Positions 42,633-52,617 are shown, counted from the stretch's first letter. The stretch: DNA of 64,000 nt from Prescottella equi (GCF_020171745.1 NZ_JAIVAH010000013.1:310001-374000); one strand, 5' to 3'. The notes: a model not told the origin generated them from the sequence alone. Program-made: numbers and translations.

Positions 42633-43277
42633 CTAGCGGACCAGGGAGTTGGCCGCCCACAGTTCGGCGATCGAGACGCCGACGTCGGACAGCAGGCGTC
42701 GCACCAACGGCAGACCGATTCCGATGACGCTCGACGGATCGCCCTCGAGTCGCTCCACGAACCAGCCGCCGAGGCTGTCGAGGGTGAAGGCGCCGGCGAC
42801 CTGCAACGGCTCACCGGACGCGAGGTAGGCCTCGAGATCCTGGTCCGACGGCGACGCGAAGTGCACGACGGTGCCGCTGTGATCGGACGCGTCGGAGACG
42901 ACGGCGCCGTCCGCGAGACGAAGGACGCTGTGCCCGGTCAGGAGGGTCGCGCTGCGGCCGGCCATCGAGCGCCAGCGGCGACGGGCGACGTCGACGGTGT
43001 GGGGTTTGCCCTGGAGTTCGCCGTCGATCAGCAGCATCGAGTCGCAGCCGATCACGACGGCATCGGTGATTCCCTCCGCGACGAGCGAGGGGACCACGTC
43101 GCGGGCCTTGGCCTCGGCGAGCGTGGTGACGACCGTTTCGGGGGCGGCGGACGGCCCCAGACGGTCGATGATTGCATCTTCGTCCACGCCTGAGACGCGG
43201 ACGGTGGGCTCGACCCCGGCGCCCCTCAGCACGGTAAGCCGTGCCGGGGACGCCGAGGCGAGAACCAGGTGGGTCAC
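42633..43277 (-). CDS. maf: Maf-like nucleoside triphosphate pyrophosphatase
   Basis: A 214-residue Maf/Ham1-fold pyrophosphatase hydrolysing non-canonical or specific NTPs. N-terminal VLASASPARLTVLRGAG loop, the catalytic GCDSMLLIDGELQGKP strand with Asp, and VAGAFTLDSLGGWFVE near the end. Starts with GTG, 28 bases after accE5, so it belongs to the accD5-accE5-maf operon, as in Rv3282. Confidence 0.92.
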   Translation of the reverse strand: MTHLVLASASPARLTVLRGAGVEPTVRVSGVDEDAIIDRLGPSAAPETVVTTLAEAKARDVVPSLVAEGITDAVVIGCDSMLLIDGELQGKPHTVDVARRRWRSMAGRSATLLTGHSVLRLADGAVVSDASDHSGTVVHFASPSDQDLEAYLASGEPLQVAGAFTLDSLGGWFVERLEGDPSSVIGIGLPLVRRLLSDVGVSIAELWAANSLVR

Positions 43278-43305
43278 TCGTGGAACCGTTCGATCGAAAC
43301 AGGCA

Positions 43306-43650
43306 TCAGAACGGACGCGGAGCGACCGGGTTGCCGAACGAGTACGGCGAGAACGGCGCGTGTCCGCGGTGCATGCGGGTGGGCGCGCCCCAGGTCTCGG
43401 GCGGCAGGTCGTCACCGGCAGGCTCACCCGAGGCCGCCGCCGCGGACAGCACCGCGACGAGCACGGCGACGTCCTCGTCGGTGGGGTTGCCCTTGACGAC
43501 GGTGATCATCGGAGACTGCGGGCTCTCGGACGACACTGCGGCGTCGGCCTCCAAACCTGCGACAGCTTCGGCCAACGCGGCTCCTTCGAGCGAGGACGCA
43601 TCCAGCAGCTCGGCGTCGGTGAGTGCATCTTCCCGGGTGGTCGCTGTCAT
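43306..43650 (-). CDS. accE5: Acyl-CoA carboxylase epsilon subunit
   Basis: A 114-residue AccE-type protein. The acidic, Ala-rich N-terminal half is low in complexity; the C-terminal half has the conserved [22 protein letters not shown] and ends in [17 protein letters not shown]-type sequence. AccE5 tightens the AccA3-AccD5 complex. Its ATG overlaps the accD5 stop by 4 bases. Confidence 0.92.
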   Translation of the reverse strand: MTATTREDALTDAELLDASSLEGAALAEAVAGLEADAAVSSESPQSPMITVVKGNPTDEDVAVLVAVLSAAAASGEPAGDDLPPETWGAPTRMHRGHAPFSPYSFGNPVAPRPF

Positions 43651-45287
43651 AGGGGGATGTTCCCATGCTTCTTGGGCGGAAGCGAAACCATCTTGCGCTC
43701 GAGCAGACGCAGAGCGGAGACGATCTGTCCGCGGGTGTGCGACGGCGGGATGACCGCGTCGATGTAACCGCGCTCGGCCGCAACGTACGGGTTCACCAGG
43801 GTGTCCTCGTACTCCTGCTGCAGCTTCAGGCGCAGAGCGTCGACGTCCTCACCGTTCTTGGCGGCCTCGAGCAGTTGCTTGCGGTAGACGAAGCCGACGG
43901 CGCCGGAGGCACCCATGACCGCGATCTGAGCGGTCGGCCACGCCAGGTTGACGTCGGCGCCCATGTGCTTGGAGCCCATGACGTCGTACGCGCCGCCGTA
44001 CGCCTTGCGGGTGATGACGGTGATCTTGCCGACCGTGGCCTCACCGTACGCGTACAGCAGCTTCGCGCCGCGGCGGATGATGCCGTTGTACTCCTGCTCG
44101 GTGCCGGGCAGGAAGCCCGGGACGTCGACCAGGGTGATGATCGGGACGTTGAACGCGTCGCACGTGCGGACGAAGCGCGCGGCCTTCTCGGACGCGTCGA
44201 TGTCCAGGCAGCCCGCGAACTGGGTGGGCTGGTTCGCGACGATGCCGACGCTGCGGCCGTCGACGCGGCCGTAGCCGACGATGACGTTCATGGCGCGGCC
44301 GGCCTGCACCTCGAGGAACTCGTCGTCATCGAGGATGCGACGGATGACCTCGTGCATGTCGTACGGCTGGTTCGCCGAGTCCGGGATCAGGGTGTCGAGC
44401 TCGCGGTCCTCGTCGGTGAGCGAGTCCTCGATCGAGCCGACGATCGGATCGGTCGGAGCCAGGCGCGGGGTCGCGGCCTGGTTGTTGCTCGGCAGGTAGG
44501 ACAGCAGGTCCTTGACGTAGTCGAGCGCGTCCTGCTCGCCGGAGGCGACGTAGTGCGCGACACCCGACTTGGCCATGTGGGTCCGGGCGCCGCCCAGGTC
44601 CTCCATGGTGACGTCCTCGCCCGTGACGGTCTTGATGACGTCGGGGCCGGTGACGAACATCTGGCTGGCCTCGTCGACCATGACCACGAAGTCGGTCAGC
44701 GCGGGGGAGTACACGTGGCCACCGGCGGCCGGGCCCATGATCAGGGAGATCTGCGGGATGACACCCGAGGCCTGGACGTTGCGGTGGAAGATCTCGCCGT
44801 ACAGGCCGAGCGAGACGACGCCCTCCTGGATACGCGCGCCAGCGCCCTCGTTGATGCCGATCAGCGGACGGCCGGTCTTGAGCGCCAGGTCCATGACCTT
44901 GACGATCTTCTCGCCGTAGATCTCGCCGAGCGAGCCACCGAAGACGGTGGCGTCCTGGCTGAAGACGCAGACGTCACGGCCGTCGATGGTGCCGTAGCCC
45001 GTGACGACGCCGTCGCCGACGGGGCGGTTGTCGGCGAGGCCGAAGTTGGTGCTGCGGTGCCGGGCCAGGGCGTCGAGCTCGACGAACGAGCCCTCGTCCA
45101 GGAGTGCCTGGATGCGCTCGCGCGCCGTCAGCTTGCCCTTGGCGTGGACCTTCTCGACGGCTGCTTCGCCCATCGGCTGCATTGCCTGCGCCTGGCGGCT
45201 ACGCAGGTCAGCGAGCTTTCCCGCCGTGGTGTGGATATCGGGGGTGTTCGCCGCCTCCGCCGCGGCTGGCTCCTGCACACTGGTCAT
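43647..45287 (-). CDS. accD5: Acyl-CoA carboxylase beta subunit (propionyl-CoA type)
   Basis: A 546-residue carboxyltransferase. N-terminal acyl-CoA site [31 protein letters not shown], and the C-terminal biotin-binding domain [37 protein letters not shown]. The AccD5 type works with AccA3 to make methylmalonyl-CoA. First gene of the accD5-accE5-maf operon and divergent from birA, the ligase that activates AccA3. Clear promoter not identified; the region holds a perfect 15-bp palindrome. Confidence 0.95.
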   Translation of the reverse strand: MTSVQEPAAAEAANTPDIHTTAGKLADLRSRQAQAMQPMGEAAVEKVHAKGKLTARERIQALLDEGSFVELDALARHRSTNFGLADNRPVGDGVVTGYGTIDGRDVCVFSQDATVFGGSLGEIYGEKIVKVMDLALKTGRPLIGINEGAGARIQEGVVSLGLYGEIFHRNVQASGVIPQISLIMGPAAGGHVYSPALTDFVVMVDEASQMFVTGPDVIKTVTGEDVTMEDLGGARTHMAKSGVAHYVASGEQDALDYVKDLLSYLPSNNQAATPRLAPTDPIVGSIEDSLTDEDRELDTLIPDSANQPYDMHEVIRRILDDDEFLEVQAGRAMNVIVGYGRVDGRSVGIVANQPTQFAGCLDIDASEKAARFVRTCDAFNVPIITLVDVPGFLPGTEQEYNGIIRRGAKLLYAYGEATVGKITVITRKAYGGAYDVMGSKHMGADVNLAWPTAQIAVMGASGAVGFVYRKQLLEAAKNGEDVDALRLKLQQEYEDTLVNPYVAAERGYIDAVIPPSHTRGQIVSALRLLERKMVSLPPKKHGNIPL

Positions 45288-45341
45288 GGGAAGTGAGCTT
45301 AACCAGGTCCGCGGGGCCCGCGTCGAGTGAGGTCTGGTTGC

Positions 45342-45356
45342 GTTGAATTATTCAAC
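45342..45356. promoter_or_regulatory. Perfect 15-bp palindrome between accD5 and birA
   Basis: GTTGAATTATTCAAC, an A+T-rich perfect palindrome (7+1+7) in the 116-base divergent region. It is placed to control both genes. BirA here has no DNA-binding domain, so a separate regulator would bind it. Confidence 0.55.
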
Positions 45357-45391
45357 CTAAGCTACTGGCGAGTCACATTCCAAGCGCATCC

Positions 45392-45403
45392 TAGGCTGGA
45401 CGG
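45392..45403 (+). promoter_or_regulatory. Leaderless -10 hexamer for birA (TAGGCT)
   Basis: TAGGCT, 6 bases, then ATG, with no ribosome site. Confidence 0.6.
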
Positions 45404-46237
45404 ATGTGGACCGATCTGAACCGCCCCCCGCTCGACGCCGCAGTTCTCCGGCGCGCCCTCGTCCGTGACGCGGGTGGCGATCCGGACGCGTTCTGGTCGC
45501 GGGTCGACGTCGTACCCGAGACCGGTTCCACGAATGCCGATCTGCTCGCCGCGCCACGCGACGCGGACTACGCGCGCAGCGTGCTGATCGCGGAGCATCA
45601 GACCGGTGGACGCGGCAGGCACGCCCGGCCGTGGGTGAGCGCGCCCCGCGCCCTCATCACCGTCTCCGTCGTGCTCGACATGCCGGAGATGGATCTGTCG
45701 GACATCGGCTGGCTACCGCTGCTGTCGGGTATCGCCGTGATCGATGCGCTGCGCGAGACCGCCGGCGTCGACGCCGAACTCAAGTGGCCCAACGACGTGC
45801 TGATCGGCGGGCGCAAGGTGGCGGGAATCCTCGCCGAGGTGGCGTCGACGGCGCCGGTCCCGACGGTCGTCGTGGGAATCGGCCTCAACGTGACGCTCAC
45901 CGAGGACGAACTACCGGTGCCCACCGCTACGTCGCTGCAACTCGAGAACGCGGAGGTCACCGACCGCACCGTCCTGGTGCGGGCGCTGCTGCGGGAACTG
46001 GCGCGGCGCCACCGCGAGTGGGAGGCCGCGGGATGGAAGGTCGACGCACTGGCCGCCGCCTACCGGGAGAGATGCGGAACGCTCGGCCGCCGGGTGCGGG
46101 CCGAGCTTCCCGGGGACCGGGAACTGATCGGGACGGCCGTCGACGTCGACGTCGAGGGGCGCATCGTGATCAAGGCGGACGGTGAGTCGCCGGTCGCGGT
46201 CTCGGCCGGCGACATCACCCATCTGCGTGCCGTGTGA
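45404..46237 (+). CDS. birA: Biotin-[acyl-CoA carboxylase] ligase
   Basis: A 277-residue group I biotin protein ligase attaching biotin to the AccA-type carrier Lys. Biotinyl-AMP loop GGRGRHARPW at 68-77 and the KWPNDVLIGGRKVAGIL block; a C-terminal SH3-like domain follows. It lacks the N-terminal winged helix of E. coli BirA, so it cannot be the local repressor. Orthologue of Rv3279c; divergent from accD5, convergent 3 bases from the DUF7144 gene. Confidence 0.94.
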   Translation: MWTDLNRPPLDAAVLRRALVRDAGGDPDAFWSRVDVVPETGSTNADLLAAPRDADYARSVLIAEHQTGGRGRHARPWVSAPRALITVSVVLDMPEMDLSDIGWLPLLSGIAVIDALRETAGVDAELKWPNDVLIGGRKVAGILAEVASTAPVPTVVVGIGLNVTLTEDELPVPTATSLQLENAEVTDRTVLVRALLRELARRHREWEAAGWKVDALAAAYRERCGTLGRRVRAELPGDRELIGTAVDVDVEGRIVIKADGESPVAVSAGDITHLRAV

Positions 46238-46240
46238 GGC

Positions 46241-46663
46241 TCAGACCCTGTCGGTGTCCCACGTGGAGACGGCCCAGATCACCACGACGCTGAGCGCGAT
46301 GATGAGGATCGACCACAGCGGGTACCACGGGATCCACAGGAAGTTCGCGATGATCGACAGCGCGGCGATGACGATCGCGCACACCCTCGCCCACGTCGCG
46401 CCGGTCAGCAGGCCGAGGCCGATGAGGACGACGACGATGCCGAGCACCAGGTGGATCCAGCCCCATGTCGTGAGGTCGAACTGGTAGACGTACTCGGGTC
46501 CGACGACGAAGAAGTTGTCGTCGGCGAGTGCCGAGATTCCCTGGAAGATCTCCAGGATGCCGACGGTCATCAGGATGATCGCGGCGGCGATCGACGTGCC
46601 CGCCGCGAATCCCTGTTTGGCGCCGCCGCCCGAACTGTGGGTCGTCGGTGTGCGATCGCTCAT
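46241..46663 (-). CDS. DUF7144-type membrane protein
   Basis: A 140-residue protein with four hydrophobic segments separated by short loops. The second loop has the FFVVGPEYVYQFDLTTWGWIHL block characteristic of small actinobacterial membrane proteins now called DUF7144. GGGGAA precedes the ATG and rules out longer readings. Function unknown; related genes are often stress-induced (known loosely, not shown here). Confidence 0.78.
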   Translation of the reverse strand: MSDRTPTTHSSGGGAKQGFAAGTSIAAAIILMTVGILEIFQGISALADDNFFVVGPEYVYQFDLTTWGWIHLVLGIVVVLIGLGLLTGATWARVCAIVIAALSIIANFLWIPWYPLWSILIIALSVVVIWAVSTWDTDRV

Positions 46664-46880
46664 CTCAGTTCCCCTTTCGATCGGTCGTGCATGCTCGCTG
46701 GAGAGTCGACTGCCTTCTGCAGGATCGTGTCCCCGATCGTCCCGCAGATCCTCACCCCTCGAGGGTGAAACCGCAGGAGACACCGCATGGGGAATGAGTT
46801 GCGGAGTGCCCCGCACACGTGCGAGTTGCTGCTACTTTGACCTTGATCCACGAATTCTCGTGAGGCGGAGGGGAACAGCG

Positions 46881-47456
46881 ATGAGCGCACCGAACGACAT
46901 GTGGGTGGCGGGAGATACCGGTCAATTGGAGACCGCGCGCCGCTTCCTGACCGGACTGACCGCGGTCTTCGGTCTGCTGACCCTCGGCCTCGGCATCGCG
47001 ATCCTGGTGTGGCCGAACGCAACCCTGGTCGTGGTGGCGGTCCTGATCGCGATTCAGGTCTTCGCATTCGGAATCATCCAGATCGTGCGCTCGTTCGCGG
47101 AGGTGAACGCGCCCACCGCGGCTCGCACCCTCACGGGACTCTCGGGCGCGCTGGCGATCCTCCTGGGATTCCTGGTGCTGCGCAGCCCGCTGCAGACGCT
47201 CGTCGTCATCGCGCTCGTCATCGGCGCGTGGTGGGTGTTCCGCGGCGTGCTCGACATCGTCGCGGGCGCGTCCGAGGTGCCGGGCAACCGGGCCGTGGGC
47301 ATCGTGCTCGGAATCATCAGCGTCGTCGCCGGCGCGATCGTGCTGCTGCAGCCGGAGTTGTCGCTCGGCGTCTTCGTGATCGTGGTCGGCGTCTGGATGA
47401 TCCTGTACGGCATCATCGTCCTGGCTGCAGCGTTCCTCGGGCGCCGCGCGAGCTGA
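46881..47456 (+). CDS. HdeD/DUF308 family membrane protein
   Basis: A 191-residue protein with six hydrophobic segments in three pairs, as in HdeD, an E. coli acid-resistance membrane protein. RRFLTGLTAVFGLLTLGLG opens it and the RGVLDIVAGASEVPGNRAVG and WMILYGIIVLAAAFLG blocks are typical. GGAGGGGA precedes the ATG. Divergent from the DUF7144 gene across 217 bases, where a TCACCC-N5-GGGTGA inverted repeat at 46751-46767 is the only visible element. Confidence 0.85.
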   Translation: MSAPNDMWVAGDTGQLETARRFLTGLTAVFGLLTLGLGIAILVWPNATLVVVAVLIAIQVFAFGIIQIVRSFAEVNAPTAARTLTGLSGALAILLGFLVLRSPLQTLVVIALVIGAWWVFRGVLDIVAGASEVPGNRAVGIVLGIISVVAGAIVLLQPELSLGVFVIVVGVWMILYGIIVLAAAFLGRRAS

Positions 47457-47492
47457 ACCGGCGGACGGAGTCGGACCTGTCAGACTCGTCGC

Positions 47493-48077
47493 ATGGGATA
47501 CCCGGAAGACGCACTGGCAGCGGACGAAGAGCTGGTGCTGCATCGGCACCCGCACTGGAAGATGCTCGTCGTCCCGGTCACGATCTTCGTGCTGTCCGCC
47601 GCGATCGCCGGCTACCTGCTGGGGCTCGCGCAGCGGCAACTGAGCGGCGGCGCGAGCCTCGTGGCGTCGGCAGTGCTCGTCGCGGCCTGGCTCGCGCTGG
47701 TGGTGTGGAAGACCCTCGTGCCGGTACTGCGTTGGAAGTCCACGCATTTCATCGTCACCGACCGGCGCGTGATGATCCGGCACGGCGTCATGACGCACAC
47801 CGGGATCGACATTCCGATGAACCGGATCAGCAACGTCCAGTTCCGGCACGGCCTCGTGGACCGGATGCTGCGAACCGGCACGCTGATGATCGTCGCGTCG
47901 TCCGACGACCCGCTGGAGTTCGACGACATCCCCGAGGTGCAGAAAGTGCATTCGCTGCTGTACCGGCAGGTGTTCGACGCGACGAACGATCCGCACGGTG
48001 GCGGGTATCCGAACACCGGGTACGACGGTCGTGGTGATGCCCCCGACGATCGCCGCGATTTCCGGAATGGCTGGTAA
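47493..48077 (+). CDS. PH domain-containing membrane protein
   Basis: A 194-residue protein with two hydrophobic segments (about 24-47 and 55-76) followed by a bacterial PH-like (DUF304/bPH2) domain: STHFIVTDRRVMIRHGVMTHTGIDIPMNRISNV, then GTLMIVASSDDPLEF. Acidic, Gly-rich C-tail. Corresponds to Rv3278c. Role unknown. A CAGACT hexamer sits 6 bases before the ATG, near-leaderless. Confidence 0.85.
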   Translation: MGYPEDALAADEELVLHRHPHWKMLVVPVTIFVLSAAIAGYLLGLAQRQLSGGASLVASAVLVAAWLALVVWKTLVPVLRWKSTHFIVTDRRVMIRHGVMTHTGIDIPMNRISNVQFRHGLVDRMLRTGTLMIVASSDDPLEFDDIPEVQKVHSLLYRQVFDATNDPHGGGYPNTGYDGRGDAPDDRRDFRNGW

Positions 48078-48103
48078 TGGGACCGCGCCGACGAAACCGA
48101 CCG

Positions 48104-48115
48104 TAGGCTGTCGTC
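48104..48115 (+). promoter_or_regulatory. Leaderless -10 hexamer for response regulator (TAGGCT)
   Basis: TAGGCT, 6 bases, then GTG. Confidence 0.55.
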
Positions 48116-48796
48116 GTGACCGCCGTACTGCTTGCCGAAGATGACGAAGCCATCGCTGCGCCGCTCTCGCGTGCACTCGGCCGTGAGGGCTACACCGTCA
48201 CCATCGAACAGACCGGGCCTTCCGCGCTCGAGCGGGCGCTCACGGGCGAGTTCGAACTACTGATCCTCGATCTGGGGCTGCCCGGAATGGACGGACTCGA
48301 GGTGTGCCGACAGCTCCGCGCGCACAGCCTCGACCTCGCCGTGCTCATGCTCACCGCGCGGACGGACGAGGTGGACTTCGTCGTCGGCCTCGACGCCGGC
48401 GCCGACGACTACGTCGGCAAGCCGTTCCGGCTCGCGGAACTGATGGCCCGCGTGCGGGCTCTGCTGCGGCGCAGCGGCGGCGGCGAGGACGTCGTCGTCG
48501 AGGTCGCCGGGATCCGTCTCGAACCGGCCGCGCGACGCGTGCTCGTCAACGGCTCCGAGATCGCGTTGGCGAACAAGGAGTACGAGCTGCTCCGCGTTCT
48601 GCTCGAGCACGCCGGCCAGGTCGTCTCGCGCGACACCATCCTGCGTGAGGTGTGGGGCGACGTGGAACTACGCGGCTCGAAGACGCTCGACATGCACATG
48701 TCGTGGCTGCGCCGGAAGATCGGCGACGAGGGCGCGGGCGCCGATCGCAAGATCGCGACAGTGCGCGGCGTCGGCTTCCGAATCAACACCGACTAG
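48116..48796 (+). CDS. OmpR-family response regulator
   Basis: A 226-residue two-component regulator. Receiver domain with the acidic pair at 9-10, phosphoacceptor Asp52 in LLILDLGLPGMDG, and the YVGKPF Lys; then a winged-helix DNA-binding domain ending VRGVGFRINTD. Upstream of its kinase gene by 11 bases, so they form one unit. Target genes unknown. Confidence 0.94.
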   Translation: MTAVLLAEDDEAIAAPLSRALGREGYTVTIEQTGPSALERALTGEFELLILDLGLPGMDGLEVCRQLRAHSLDLAVLMLTARTDEVDFVVGLDAGADDYVGKPFRLAELMARVRALLRRSGGGEDVVVEVAGIRLEPAARRVLVNGSEIALANKEYELLRVLLEHAGQVVSRDTILREVWGDVELRGSKTLDMHMSWLRRKIGDEGAGADRKIATVRGVGFRINTD

Positions 48797-48807
48797 GTCC
48801 CTCCACC

Positions 48808-50133
48808 GTGCGTCGCCGAATACTGCAGTCGATCCTCGCCGTCGTTCTCTTCACCGGTCTGCTGCTCGGCGTTCCGTTGATCTACACCGCCTGGTTGTGG
48901 GTGGAGGACTTCACCCGGAGCGATCTGCAGGCCCGGCTCGACCGGATGGCCGCCGAGATCATCGTCCAGGAGGGCGCGTCCGGCGTCGTCGAGGACGGGC
49001 TCGACACGACGTCGTTGCGCCTGGTCGTTCCCGAGGGCGGCAAGCTGGTCGTGGTCTATCCGACGCCGCAGGAGGGGGCCGCCCGGCTGGACCTCGGTGC
49101 CGAGTCGGTGCCGTCGCCGCTCGTCGAGTCACTGTCGATGGGCACCTCGGGGTCACTGCGCCTGGAGGTGCCGTCCGACCGCATGCGCACGCTGCAGCGG
49201 CAGGCCGTCGGCGCGGTGACGCTGCTCGTGCTCGCCTCGATCGGAGCCGGTGCCGCGGTCGCCGTGGTGACCGCGAAACGGCTCGCGGACCCGCTCAAGG
49301 ATGTGGCCGAGCGGGCCGCCCGGCTGGCCGAGGGCGACTTCCGGCCCGACTCGCGGCGCCACGGGATCCCGGAACTCGACCGTGTCTCCGACGTCCTCGA
49401 CTCCGCGACGGTGGAGATCTCGCAGCGGCTGCAGCGCGAGCACGCGTTGGTCGCCGACGTCTCGCACCAGTTGCGCAGCCGGCTCACAGCGGTGCGGCTG
49501 CGCCTCGACGAGCTGTCCGGACATCCCGACCCGGACGTCGTGCACGAGGCGGAGGAGGCGATGGCACAGGTGGACCGCCTCACGGTTGCGGTCGACGACC
49601 TGGTGCGGTCGTCGCGCAACAGTGGCTCGGCCGGCCGTGAACGGGTGTCGGTGGTGGGGGAACTCGCGAGTGTCGTCGCGGACTGGCAGGGGCCGTACAA
49701 GGAAGCCGGCCGCGTCCTCCGGTTGCGGGGCGAGCCGAGGCTGACGTCGTCGGCGACAGGGTCCCGGCTGCGGGAGGCGGTGTCGGTGCTGATCGACAAC
49801 TCGTTGCAGCACGGCGAGGGCACATGCACGGTATCGGTGCGGCTCGCGTCGGGTCCGGCCGGCCGCGGGTCGGCGAACGACTCGCGGGTGTGCGTGGAGG
49901 TCTCCGACGAGGGGGAGGGGGTGAGCGACGAATTGGCGCCGCACATCTTCGATCGGGGCTTCTCCGGGGCGGGATCGACCGGTGTGGGCTTGGCGCTCGC
50001 CCGCGCCCTCGTCGAGGCGGACGGCGGCCGACTGGAACTGCAGCGGCGTCGGCCGGCCCTGTTCGCGCTGTTCCTGGCCCGGGTCGAGGACGATGCGCCG
50101 ACACGAGTGGCCGGCATCCACGAACCGCGTTAG
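48808..50133 (+). CDS. Sensor histidine kinase
   Basis: A 441-residue membrane kinase. Two transmembrane segments (about 6-28 and 132-155) flank an extracytoplasmic sensor of about 100 residues, then a HAMP linker (KRLADPLKDVAERAARL), dimerisation/phosphoacceptor helix with His220 in VADVSHQLRSRL, and an ATPase domain with N box VLIDNSLQHGEG and G boxes DEGEGV, GSTGVGLAL. GTG start just after the regulator. Convergent with the GtrA gene (4-base overlap). Confidence 0.93.
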   Translation: MRRRILQSILAVVLFTGLLLGVPLIYTAWLWVEDFTRSDLQARLDRMAAEIIVQEGASGVVEDGLDTTSLRLVVPEGGKLVVVYPTPQEGAARLDLGAESVPSPLVESLSMGTSGSLRLEVPSDRMRTLQRQAVGAVTLLVLASIGAGAAVAVVTAKRLADPLKDVAERAARLAEGDFRPDSRRHGIPELDRVSDVLDSATVEISQRLQREHALVADVSHQLRSRLTAVRLRLDELSGHPDPDVVHEAEEAMAQVDRLTVAVDDLVRSSRNSGSAGRERVSVVGELASVVADWQGPYKEAGRVLRLRGEPRLTSSATGSRLREAVSVLIDNSLQHGEGTCTVSVRLASGPAGRGSANDSRVCVEVSDEGEGVSDELAPHIFDRGFSGAGSTGVGLALARALVEADGGRLELQRRRPALFALFLARVEDDAPTRVAGIHEPR

Positions 50134-50678
50134 CTGCGGTTGGGATCCTCGCCGGTCAGTTCGACGGTCTCGGGCTGCTCGATGCGCTCGTGCTCGCCGG
50201 TCTCCTCCGGGAACACCCACCGTCGGAACGACCAGAACCGGAAGATCATCTGCAGCAGGTTGCCGATGATGTAGTTCAGGATGAAGTCGACGATCAAGAT
50301 CGTCGTGAAACTCGCCGATGCGCGGATGTCGAAGACGTTGTTGGCGATCCATAGCGGCGCCGCCGCGATGATGACGCCGATGCCGCTGATCGTGAAGAAG
50401 AGCAGGGCCTCGTGGTGCCGTTCGCGGCCGCCACGGTGCTTGAAGGACCACTCCCGGTTGAGGATGTAGCTCAGGATCGTCGCGACGATGCCGGAGAAGA
50501 CCTTGGCGACCACGGGCTTCTGTTCCAGGATCGTCAGGCTCAGGGAGTAGAAGATGGCGAGGTCGACCACCATCGTCGTGCCGCCGACGATTGCGAACTT
50601 GATCAACTCGTGGTGGCGAAGAACGATGGCCCGGAAGGGCTGCGGTACTCGGCTCATCGCCGCGTCGACGAATGACAC
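50130..50678 (-). CDS. GtrA-like membrane protein
   Basis: A 182-residue GtrA/DPMS-type protein with four hydrophobic segments; RHHELIKFAIVGGTTMVVDLAIFYSL, ATILSYILNREWSFKHRG and the final FILNYIIGNLLQMIFRFWSF are the family signature. Such proteins flip or present lipid-linked sugars. Orthologue of Rv3277. Start is GTG with TAGAAT 8 bases upstream (50687-50692); an ATG seven codons later is possible. Divergent from purK. Confidence 0.85.
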   Translation of the reverse strand: MSFVDAAMSRVPQPFRAIVLRHHELIKFAIVGGTTMVVDLAIFYSLSLTILEQKPVVAKVFSGIVATILSYILNREWSFKHRGGRERHHEALLFFTISGIGVIIAAAPLWIANNVFDIRASASFTTILIVDFILNYIIGNLLQMIFRFWSFRRWVFPEETGEHERIEQPETVELTGEDPNRS

Positions 50679-50791
50679 AACGAAGTATTCTACGAAGCCG
50701 CGATCTCGACGGGGGCAGCGGATGGAGGTTTATCAGCTTCTTCACAGGTTGCGACGGGGGATGACCTCGGCAGAACCATTCGCGGGCGAAC

Positions 50792-52081
50792 ATGACACCA
50801 TGGTGTGTCGTGACCGGCAAATCTGAATCCGAACCTCGCCCCACCCCTCCGCGTGATCTCCCGAGCGGGATGCCCGTGGTGACGATGATCGGCGGCGGTC
50901 AGCTCGCCCGCATGACGCATCAGGCCGCGATCGAGCTGGGCCAGACCGTGCGTGTCCTCGCGGGCAGCATCGACGAGCCCGCCGCCCAGGTCAGCCCCGA
51001 TGTCGTGCTCGGCAGCCACGAGGACCTCGCCGCTCTGCGGAAGGCCGCACTGGGATCGAACGCCCTGACGTTCGACCACGAACACGTCCCGACCGAGCAC
51101 CTCGACGTGCTGGTGTCCGAGGGCGTCAACGTCCAGCCGCCGCCGCAGGCGCTGGTGTACGCGCAGGACAAGCTGGCGATGCGCCGCAAGCTCAGCGAGA
51201 TGGGCGCCCCGATCCCGGCGTTCGCCGAGGTCACGTGGGCCGAGGACGTCGTCCGGTTCGGCGCCGAGCACGGCTGGCCCGTGGTCATCAAGGCGGTTCG
51301 CGGCGGCTACGACGGACGCGGCGTCTGGATCACCGACGACTCCGACGAGGCCGAGGCGATCGTCACCGAGCAGCTCGACAAGGGCGTTCAGTTGATGGTC
51401 GAGCAGGCCATCGACTTCACGCGGGAGCTGTCCGCGATGGTCGCGCGGTCGCCGTTCGGGCAGGGCGCGTCGTGGCCGGTCGTCGAGACGGTCCAGTTGA
51501 ACGGTCAGTGCGCCGTCGTGCTGGCACCGGCTCCGCAGCTGTCGGCGGCACTGTCCGCGGAGGCCGAGCAGCTGGCGCTGCGCATCGCGTCCGAGCTGGG
51601 CGTCGTCGGATCGATGGCCGTCGAGCTGTTCGAGACGACCGACGGCACGCTGATCGTGAACGAGCTCGCGATGCGCCCGCACAACTCCGGTCACTGGACG
51701 CAGGACGGCGCGCGGACGTCGCAGTTCGAGCAGCACCTGCGGGCGGTCCTCGACTACCCGCTCGGTGATCCGTCGCCCATCGCCCCGGTCACGGTGATGG
51801 CGAACGTGCTGGGTGCGCCGGAGGCGCCCCTCATGAGCATGGACGAGCGGCTCCACCACCTGTTCGCGCGGATGCCCGACGCGAAGGTGCACATGTACGG
51901 CAAGGGCGAGCGCAAGGACCGCAAGATCGGGCACGTGAACGTCGTCGGTGCGGCGTCCGGTTCGATCGACGATCCGGCGTACGTGGCGGCCGTGCGCGAG
52001 CGCGCGGAGCGGGCGGCGCACTGGCTGTCGCACGCCGAATGGATTGACGGATGGAACGAACACGGGAGCGACGCGAAGTGA
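50792..52081 (+). CDS. purK: N5-carboxyaminoimidazole ribonucleotide synthase
   Basis: A 429-residue ATP-grasp enzyme of de novo purine synthesis, making N5-CAIR from AIR, bicarbonate and [19 protein letters not shown]-terminal loop, TFDHEHVP, the glycine-rich [15 protein letters not shown] loop, and [14 protein letters not shown]. Start is ATG here or a GTG six codons later (50810); the ACACCATGGTGT palindrome overlaps this stretch. Coupled to purE by a GTGA overlap. Confidence 0.94.
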   Translation: MTPWCVVTGKSESEPRPTPPRDLPSGMPVVTMIGGGQLARMTHQAAIELGQTVRVLAGSIDEPAAQVSPDVVLGSHEDLAALRKAALGSNALTFDHEHVPTEHLDVLVSEGVNVQPPPQALVYAQDKLAMRRKLSEMGAPIPAFAEVTWAEDVVRFGAEHGWPVVIKAVRGGYDGRGVWITDDSDEAEAIVTEQLDKGVQLMVEQAIDFTRELSAMVARSPFGQGASWPVVETVQLNGQCAVVLAPAPQLSAALSAEAEQLALRIASELGVVGSMAVELFETTDGTLIVNELAMRPHNSGHWTQDGARTSQFEQHLRAVLDYPLGDPSPIAPVTVMANVLGAPEAPLMSMDERLHHLFARMPDAKVHMYGKGERKDRKIGHVNVVGAASGSIDDPAYVAAVRERAERAAHWLSHAEWIDGWNEHGSDAK

Positions 52082-52587
52082 CTGAATCGAACGGGCCCCT
52101 CGTCGGGCTGATCATGGGCAGCGACTCGGACTGGCCGACGATGGAGGCCGCCGCGGAGGCGCTCGCCGAGTTCGGTATCCGGTTCGAGGTCGGTGTCGTG
52201 TCGGCGCATCGGACGCCGCAGCGGATGCTCGACTACGCGCGCGATGCCGCCGGCCGCGGCATCAAGATCATCATCGCGGGCGCCGGCGGCGCCGCGCACC
52301 TGCCGGGCATGGTGGCGTCGGCGACGCCGCTGCCGGTGATCGGTGTGCCGGTCCCGCTCAAGTACCTCGACGGCATGGACTCGCTGCTGTCGATCGTGCA
52401 GATGCCGGCCGGTGTGCCGGTCGCGACGGTGTCGATCGGCGGTGCGCGCAACGCGGGCCTGCTGGCGGCGCGCATCCTCGGTGCGTCGGATCCGGCCCTG
52501 CAGCAGCGGATGGCCGACTTCCAGGCCGGCCTCGAGCAGATGGTTCTGGAGAAGGACGCGGCGCTGCGCGCCAAGCTGCTCGGCTGA
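52078..52587 (+). CDS. purE: N5-CAIR mutase
   Basis: A 169-residue PurE converting N5-CAIR to CAIR. Blocks: [12 protein letters not shown] (substrate loop), [10 protein letters not shown] with the catalytic His, and [18 protein letters not shown] start with GGGAG 6-10 bases upstream, overlapping the purK stop. It ends just upstream of the second two-component system. Confidence 0.95.
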   Translation: MTESNGPLVGLIMGSDSDWPTMEAAAEALAEFGIRFEVGVVSAHRTPQRMLDYARDAAGRGIKIIIAGAGGAAHLPGMVASATPLPVIGVPVPLKYLDGMDSLLSIVQMPAGVPVATVSIGGARNAGLLAARILGASDPALQQRMADFQAGLEQMVLEKDAALRAKLLG

Positions 52588-52605
52588 GCGTCGCGAATCG
52601 GGCTC

Positions 52606-52617
52606 TAGGCTGACGGC
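52606..52617 (+). promoter_or_regulatory. Leaderless -10 hexamer for NarL-type kinase (TAGGCT)
   Basis: TAGGCT, 6 bases, then ATG. Confidence 0.6.

Noticed and set aside
43665-45296. 543-codon frame antisense to accD5
   Set aside because: Val/Asp/Leu/Ala-rich mirror of accD5 with no recognisable domain.
50796-50807. ACACCATGGTGT palindrome as purK operator
   Set aside because: It overlaps the likely start codons of purK and is short; palindromic by the NcoI-like core, not convincing as a regulator site.
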